Of a stretch of 64,000 nucleotides of DNA, positions 59,022 through 64,000 are shown one piece after another. The position numbers and the translations under genes are program-made. Position 1 is the stretch's first letter. Each line of letters begins with the position of its first letter. A model generated the notes under the pieces. That model saw only the letters and a list, made by a program, of their open reading frames with translations. It made no database searches and was not told the DNA's origin. Location of the stretch: assembly GCA_903905655.1 (NCBI GenBank), contig CAIVHG010000035.1, positions 1 through 64,000 on the forward strand. The letters run 5' to 3'. The stretch is from an uncultured beta proteobacterium (GTDB lineage: Bacteria > Pseudomonadota > Gammaproteobacteria > Burkholderiales > SG8-41).

Positions 59022-60971
59022 TCAAAGCATTCCCGAGCGCGCCTGTCTTAGCACGAAGCGTCCGGGATCCATGGCGCCGGCGAGATCGCTCTCTGCCGGC
59101 AGCGGCTCGCCTTCGATGAGGCTCGCGATCATCTCTCCGGCGAGCGCGGCCCACACCAGACCGCGCGAGCCCAATGCAGAAACGCAGTAAAGCCCGGCGC
59201 GGCGCGGCAGCTGGGCGAGATGCGCCCCCGAGAGCTCGGCGCGGCGCTCGTGCGCCGCGTGCACATCAGGCAGCGCACCCACCACCGGCATGTGATCCGG
59301 GGAAGCGCAGCGGAATCCCACCGCGCCATCGAGCATCGAAGCGTGCAGCGGCGTGTGCGCATCAGGCAGCAGTTGCGCGAGGCGCAGCAGATTGGCTGCA
59401 TGCCCACTTTCCTGCAGCGCGGGATCGGCGTCGTCGAAATCGTAGGTGCTGCCGGTCACGACCACTCCATCTACGGCGGGCAGCACGTAACCGGAACCGC
59501 TGACGGCAACGCGGGGTGCCTGCACCTGCTGCGCCGGCAGATAGGTCACCTGCCCGCGTATGCTCCTGAGCGGCTGCGCAATCGTAGCCAGCCGCGCTAC
59601 ATCATTCGAGTTCGCGAGCACGATCACTGGAGCGGTCGCAATGACGCTGCCGTCCGCAGCGAGCGCCTGCCAGCGGGCGTCGACGCGTGCAAGCGCATGC
59701 ACCGCGGTGTCCAGGTGCTGCATAAAGCGCGAGCCGGCTCCATAGGCGCTCGCGGCGGCGAGCTGCGCCGCGATGAGGCTCAGCGGATGCATCCAACCGC
59801 CCTCGGCGAACCACCACCCGCCTGCGCGCAATCTGCATCCCGCCAGAGCTTCGGCCTCGGCGCGGACTACATAGCGCGCATAGTGCCCGGGATAAGCCGC
59901 GGCCGCTGCGGTCTCTCTCATGCGCCGCTCCTGGCGGGAGTCACTCGCCAGCTGCAGCAGACCGCACTTTGCCCACGACAGCGCGTGCCCCGTGCGCTGC
60001 AGAGCAGACCAGCGTTTAGCCGCATAGAGAAAGCCATTGCGCGCAGCTCTGGAGAGGATGCAGTCGTCGCGCGAAACGTGCGGATGAAACACCCCCGCAT
60101 AGCTGCCGGGCACGTGCACCGCAGGCAAGGTACGGCGTTCGATGAGATCGATGCGCCAGCCGCGCAGCGCCAGGCGCTCGCTCACCGCAGCCCCTGCCAG
60201 TCCCGCTCCGATCACGATCGCATGGCGCTCGGCGCATACGGCAGCTGAGTATGCATTACCGCGCACCGGCCAGCGCGGCGCATAGGTAGCGCACAGCATT
60301 TCGCGCTTGGCGCCGAAGCCGCGGCGCTTTTCGAGCGCGAATCCCGCAGCTTCCAGTCCGCTGCGCACCACGCCCGCCGTCGAGTACGTCGCCAGCGTGG
60401 TGCCAACGCGCGCAAGCCGTGCCAGGCGCTTCATCAGTTGCGGCGACCACATCTCAGGGTTGCAGCGGGGCGCAAATCCATCGAGATAGATTGCATCCGC
60501 GCATAACGTCAGCTGCGGCAACGCGCTCGTCACGTCCGCGAAAGCGAGCGTCAGCGTAACTCTTTCGTGCTCGAAATGCAGGCGGTGCAGGCCTGCAGTG
60601 AGCGGCGGCCAGGCATCCCGCAATTGCGCGGCGAGCCCGGCGTATGCAACGTAACGATCATGCAGCGCGGCAAGCGCGTCGCGCCCGAAGGGATGCTTTT
60701 CGATGGAGACGAAATGCAGGCGCTGCGGACGCTGAGGATCGTCGCGCCACTCACTCCAGGTCGCGAGAAAATTCAGCCCTAATCCGAATCCGGTTTCGAG
60801 TATGGTGTAGACGCGGGCGCCGGCCCAGCGCCGCGGCAGATCATTGCCGCCTAGAAATACGTGCCGCGCCTGGCCGGGACCGGAGTCCGCGCTGTGATAG
60901 ACATCGCCATAGGCGGGCGCAAACGGCGTGCCGTTTGCGTCAAAAGCAAGTTCTGCGGGATCGATGCGCAC
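59022..60971 (-). CDS. mnmC: Bifunctional tRNA mnm5s2U biosynthesis protein MnmC
   Basis: YGDVYHSADSGPGQARHVFLGGNDLPRRW; LDGFAPRCNPEMWSPQL; FAD domain AIVIGAGLAGAAVSERLALRGWRIDLIER. Confidence 0.93.
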   Translation of the reverse strand: MRIDPAELAFDANGTPFAPAYGDVYHSADSGPGQARHVFLGGNDLPRRWAGARVYTILETGFGLGLNFLATWSEWRDDPQRPQRLHFVSIEKHPFGRDALAALHDRYVAYAGLAAQLRDAWPPLTAGLHRLHFEHERVTLTLAFADVTSALPQLTLCADAIYLDGFAPRCNPEMWSPQLMKRLARLARVGTTLATYSTAGVVRSGLEAAGFALEKRRGFGAKREMLCATYAPRWPVRGNAYSAAVCAERHAIVIGAGLAGAAVSERLALRGWRIDLIERRTLPAVHVPGSYAGVFHPHVSRDDCILSRAARNGFLYAAKRWSALQRTGHALSWAKCGLLQLASDSRQERRMRETAAAAAYPGHYARYVVRAEAEALAGCRLRAGGWWFAEGGWMHPLSLIAAQLAAASAYGAGSRFMQHLDTAVHALARVDARWQALAADGSVIATAPVIVLANSNDVARLATIAQPLRSIRGQVTYLPAQQVQAPRVAVSGSGYVLPAVDGVVVTGSTYDFDDADPALQESGHAANLLRLAQLLPDAHTPLHASMLDGAVGFRCASPDHMPVVGALPDVHAAHERRAELSGAHLAQLPRRAGLYCVSALGSRGLVWAALAGEMIASLIEGEPLPAESDLAGAMDPGRFVLRQARSGML

Positions 60972-61049
60972 GCGAGATGCTGCTTTCTACTAAAGTGCTA
61001 CCGCACCAGCCATCCTGCGATAGCGCCCGCCTGCGACATTCCGGATGCG

Positions 61050-61769
61050 CTACGGCCGCACGAGCGCAAGCAGCGTACCCGCGTACTCAGATGCCATGTC
61101 GGGGGTGAGCTGCGCCGCCTTTGTGTAGTAGCGCTTGATCGTCTCCAGCACCAGGCGCGGCCGCGACGACAGGGTTTTCAGAAACACGTCCGCAGCGCCG
61201 GCAAACTGCGCCTCGGGCAGCACCTTGCTCACCAATCCCATCGCCGCCGCCTGTGTGGCGTCTATCCGCTCTGCAGAGTAGACCAGGTAGGCAAGCGCCT
61301 TCGCCGAGACCTTGCCCAAAGCGGCGCTCATCCCCAGCGTCGGCGGAATGTCGTGCTCGATTTCCGGAAACGCGAAGCGCGCGCCTGCGGCGGCGAGCGT
61401 GATGTCGCATCCCACCGCGAGCCCGGCGCCGAAACCGCTGGCATCTCCGTGCACGCATGCGACCACCGGGACCGGCGTCTCTGAAAGCGCCTGAAACACG
61501 CCCAGCGTCGCCCCCATCAGATTCACACGTATATCGTAGGGCGTCATGCCAGCACGCGATTCTCCCGCGCCATCCCGTCCGCGACAGAACTGCCGGCCGC
61601 GTCCGCCGATCGCAATTACGTGTACGTCGCTTGCATTGCCGAGTTCGCGCACCAGCGATGAGAGCTGGATCATCATGGCACGCGTTAGCGCATTACCCTT
61701 GTCAGGACGGCCTAGATCGATCCGTGCAATCGCACCATCCCGCGTGACCTGGAATTCGAAGGTGTTCAT
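61050..61769 (-). CDS. Enoyl-CoA hydratase/isomerase family protein
   Basis: Start MNTFEFQVTRDGAIARIDLGRPDKGNALT; ACVHGDASGFGAGLAVGCDITLAAAGARFAFPEI. Confidence 0.9.
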   Translation of the reverse strand: MNTFEFQVTRDGAIARIDLGRPDKGNALTRAMMIQLSSLVRELGNASDVHVIAIGGRGRQFCRGRDGAGESRAGMTPYDIRVNLMGATLGVFQALSETPVPVVACVHGDASGFGAGLAVGCDITLAAAGARFAFPEIEHDIPPTLGMSAALGKVSAKALAYLVYSAERIDATQAAAMGLVSKVLPEAQFAGAADVFLKTLSSRPRLVLETIKRYYTKAAQLTPDMASEYAGTLLALVRP

Positions 61770-61846
61770 GTTTCCGTCTCTACGATAAATCGGCCGCCGC
61801 TCCTGATTCAAAGGCGGATCAGCATGCCTCCAGGCCCGGCGACGGG

Positions 61847-63127
61847 CTACGCAGGCTTGACGACTGCTGCTTCCGGCGCCAGCGGCGGTAGCGCGATCTT
61901 GTGATCGGTGCTGAACTGATAATCGTGGAACACGTGCTCTGCGCTGAGCAGCTGATAGCTGCCATCCGGCAGCTGGCGCGTCGTGTCTTTCAGACGGTAC
62001 GTGTAATGCCCGCAGGTCCAGCAGTCGAAGTTGCGCATCGCGGTGCACAGGCAGGTCTTGTCGTAGACCGCGACCTTCTTTGCATCGGGGTGTGCGGCGA
62101 CTTCGCGGTTGTAGGCGGTGATATAAGCGCAGTTTCCCGAACCGTCGAGCAGATAGCCGTAGGCCTCGCAGTTGGGCCGAATGCCGTCGCCGATCGCCGG
62201 GCTGTTCTTCAGCATGCGCATCGGGTAGCCGGTGGGCGAAATGGTGTTGACCTCGATGTCTACCTCGCCCGCCTTGAAGTACTCCTGCTGAACGCGCGCC
62301 GGGAGACCGCACTCACGGACCGCGGTAAAACGCGTTGCAACCTGCACCGCTGCCGAGCCGGTTTCCAGGTACGAGACCGCGTCGCTGCCGGTGAAGATGC
62401 CGCCTGCCGGAATGAGCGGTATCTCGAGATTTTGGGACTTGAGATAGAGCTGAATCTCCGTCACGATGGCGCGCAGATCGTAGGTTTGCCAGTCGTCGAT
62501 GCCGAAGCCCAGGTGCCCGCCGGCGAGCGGACCCTCGATGATGACATAATCGGGCAGCCGGCTCAGTTTTGCGTTTTTGCGCAAAAACAACTGCAGCGCC
62601 CGCAATGACGAAACGATGATGCCGAGCTTCACATCGCGGAAGCGCGGATGGTCCGCGATCAATGCAAAGGAGCCCAGATGCAGGCCGGCGCTCAGGGTGA
62701 TGCCGTCGATGCCGGCATCGAGCGCAGCCGACAAACGCACGCGCAGCGTCTCGCGCGGTGCGTTCATCGTGAGCTTCTCCATGCAGTTGATGAAGATCAT
62801 GCCATCGCCGCGCCGCGCGTCCATGGTGCGGCCCACGTGCAGCTTGGTCGCCTCCGCCAGCCGGTCCAGATTGAACAGGATGTCGGACTTGTCGGAATTG
62901 GCGACGTTGTATTTGAAGAGTTTCGTCTTTTCCTTGACGAAATGCGTCTGGTAGCGCCGGTCGGACACCGTCTGCACCATGGCGTCGGAGATATGCCCGA
63001 TGCCGCCCAGGCGCGCGACCTCGAGCGCAAGCTCTGCGGTCGAAATGTCCACGCCCATCCCGCCGCTCATGATCGGCACCAATTCCCTGCTGCCGAACCG
63101 GAGGCGGAAATCATCCACACACTTCAT
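61847..63127 (-). CDS. Nitronate monooxygenase family protein
   Basis: PIMSGGMGVDISTAELALEVARLGGIGHISDA; YVIIEGPLAGGHLGFG; IPLIPAGGIFTGSDAVSYLETGSAAVQVATRF. Confidence 0.88.
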   Translation of the reverse strand: MKCVDDFRLRFGSRELVPIMSGGMGVDISTAELALEVARLGGIGHISDAMVQTVSDRRYQTHFVKEKTKLFKYNVANSDKSDILFNLDRLAEATKLHVGRTMDARRGDGMIFINCMEKLTMNAPRETLRVRLSAALDAGIDGITLSAGLHLGSFALIADHPRFRDVKLGIIVSSLRALQLFLRKNAKLSRLPDYVIIEGPLAGGHLGFGIDDWQTYDLRAIVTEIQLYLKSQNLEIPLIPAGGIFTGSDAVSYLETGSAAVQVATRFTAVRECGLPARVQQEYFKAGEVDIEVNTISPTGYPMRMLKNSPAIGDGIRPNCEAYGYLLDGSGNCAYITAYNREVAAHPDAKKVAVYDKTCLCTAMRNFDCWTCGHYTYRLKDTTRQLPDGSYQLLSAEHVFHDYQFSTDHKIALPPLAPEAAVVKPA

Positions 63128-63226
63128 TGCAATCCTTCGACTGCCAACGGCAGTAATATGCCTGGCGCTAATCCCGGCCAGTAAATAGTGCCGAGTTTAA
63201 TGCATTGTCTGCCATTGCGGAATGAC

Positions 63227-64000
63227 TTACGCGGAAAGCGCGCGGCGCGGAGCACGCAGCATGCGCGCGACTTCATCCGCGGGCAGCGGCTTTCCATACA
63301 GATCGCCCTGCGCTGCATTGCACTTGAGCAGCCTCAGGTATTTGGCCTGATCTTCGGTCTCAACACCCTCCGCAACCACGACCAGATCAAGCGAATGCGC
63401 AAGCGAGATGATGATGGAGATGATGGTCATGCTCTCGGAAGCCGTTACCATGTTTCGAACGAAGGATTGATCGATCTTGAGCGTGCTGACAGGGAGCTTT
63501 GCAAGATAGGAAAGGGACGAGTAGCCAGTCCCGAAGTCGTCGACGTGAATGCCGATGCCCATGTCCTTGAATGCCCGCAGCTTCGCGATATTGTCCTCGA
63601 TGTCTTCCATGATGATGCTCTCGGTGATTTCCAGATCGAGGCCGAGCTTCTCGCTGCCCGATGCTGCGATCGCCTCGCGCACGCTGCGCACAAAGTCCTC
63701 ACGCCTGAACTGCACCGCAGACACGTTCACCGAAACGCGCGGCGGCTGCAGCCCCAGCCTGAACCACTCCTGAAGGTCGCCGAGCGCCTGGTGGAAGGCC
63801 CAGCGCCCGGCCTCGACGATCATTCCGGTCTCCTCGAGCAAGGGGATGAATTCCTGAGGAGAGATCAGGCCGCCGTCCGGATCGTTCCAGCGGATCAGCC
63901 CCTCGAGGCCGCACAGGGCGCCGGTCGCCAAATCGACCTTGGGTTGGTAATGCATGACGAATTGCTGCTTTTCGAGCGCGGCGCGCAGCTTGTTTTCCAG
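63227..64000 (-). CDS. EAL-domain c-di-GMP phosphodiesterase, truncated by window edge
   Basis: LRAALEKQQFVMHYQPKVDLATGALCGLEGLIRW; DDFGTGYSSLSYLAKLPVSTLKIDQSF; frame open to position 64000. Confidence 0.92.
   Translation of the reverse strand: MENKLRAALEKQQFVMHYQPKVDLATGALCGLEGLIRWNDPDGGLISPQEFIPLLEETGMIVEAGRWAFHQALGDLQEWFRLGLQPPRVSVNVSAVQFRREDFVRSVREAIAASGSEKLGLDLEITESIIMEDIEDNIAKLRAFKDMGIGIHVDDFGTGYSSLSYLAKLPVSTLKIDQSFVRNMVTASESMTIISIIISLAHSLDLVVVAEGVETEDQAKYLRLLKCNAAQGDLYGKPLPADEVARMLRAPRRALSA

Noticed and set aside
61770-62312. N-terminal extension of the enoyl-CoA hydratase ORF
   Set aside because: Overlaps the nitronate monooxygenase gene; real start is MNTFEFQVTRDGAIARI at 61769.

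Overview
This 64-kb GC-rich window is from a Gram-negative chromosome; gene content looks betaproteobacterial, which is an inference. I found no tRNA, rRNA, CRISPR array, transposase or phage module. The main blocks are as follows. (1) 1.0-7.7 kb: a TonB-dependent receptor/ExbB/ExbD/TonB/metallophosphoesterase/porin cluster with two PhoB-box-like promoters. (2) 8.7-11.5 kb: a DUF1800/DUF1501 pair. (3) 12.3-23.8 kb, the most interesting region: two divergent operons that look like an electron-transfer conduit. The leftward operon encodes a 4-heme cytochrome, an NHL lipoprotein, an outer-membrane beta-barrel, a second NHL lipoprotein and an 11+1-heme cytochrome. The rightward operon encodes a b-type membrane protein, a 24-heme cytochrome built of eight tri-heme modules, and a membrane-anchored ferredoxin-flavoprotein with altered cluster motifs. 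(4) 23.9-28.6 kb: DUF2946/TonB receptor/TonB/Bug-type solute-binding protein. (5) 28.8-35.4 kb: an ABC importer with tandem duplicated substrate-binding proteins, OsmC and a molybdopterin oxidoreductase. (6) 36-39.8 kb: a sulfate ABC importer. (7) 42.4-53.3 kb: a type II secretion locus split into divergent gspCDEF and gspGHIJKLMN. (8) 53.5-64 kb: a beta-propeller lipoprotein, MFS transporter, two-component system, MnmC, enoyl-CoA hydratase, nitronate monooxygenase and a truncated EAL protein. All family calls come from reading the translations by eye; no database search was run.
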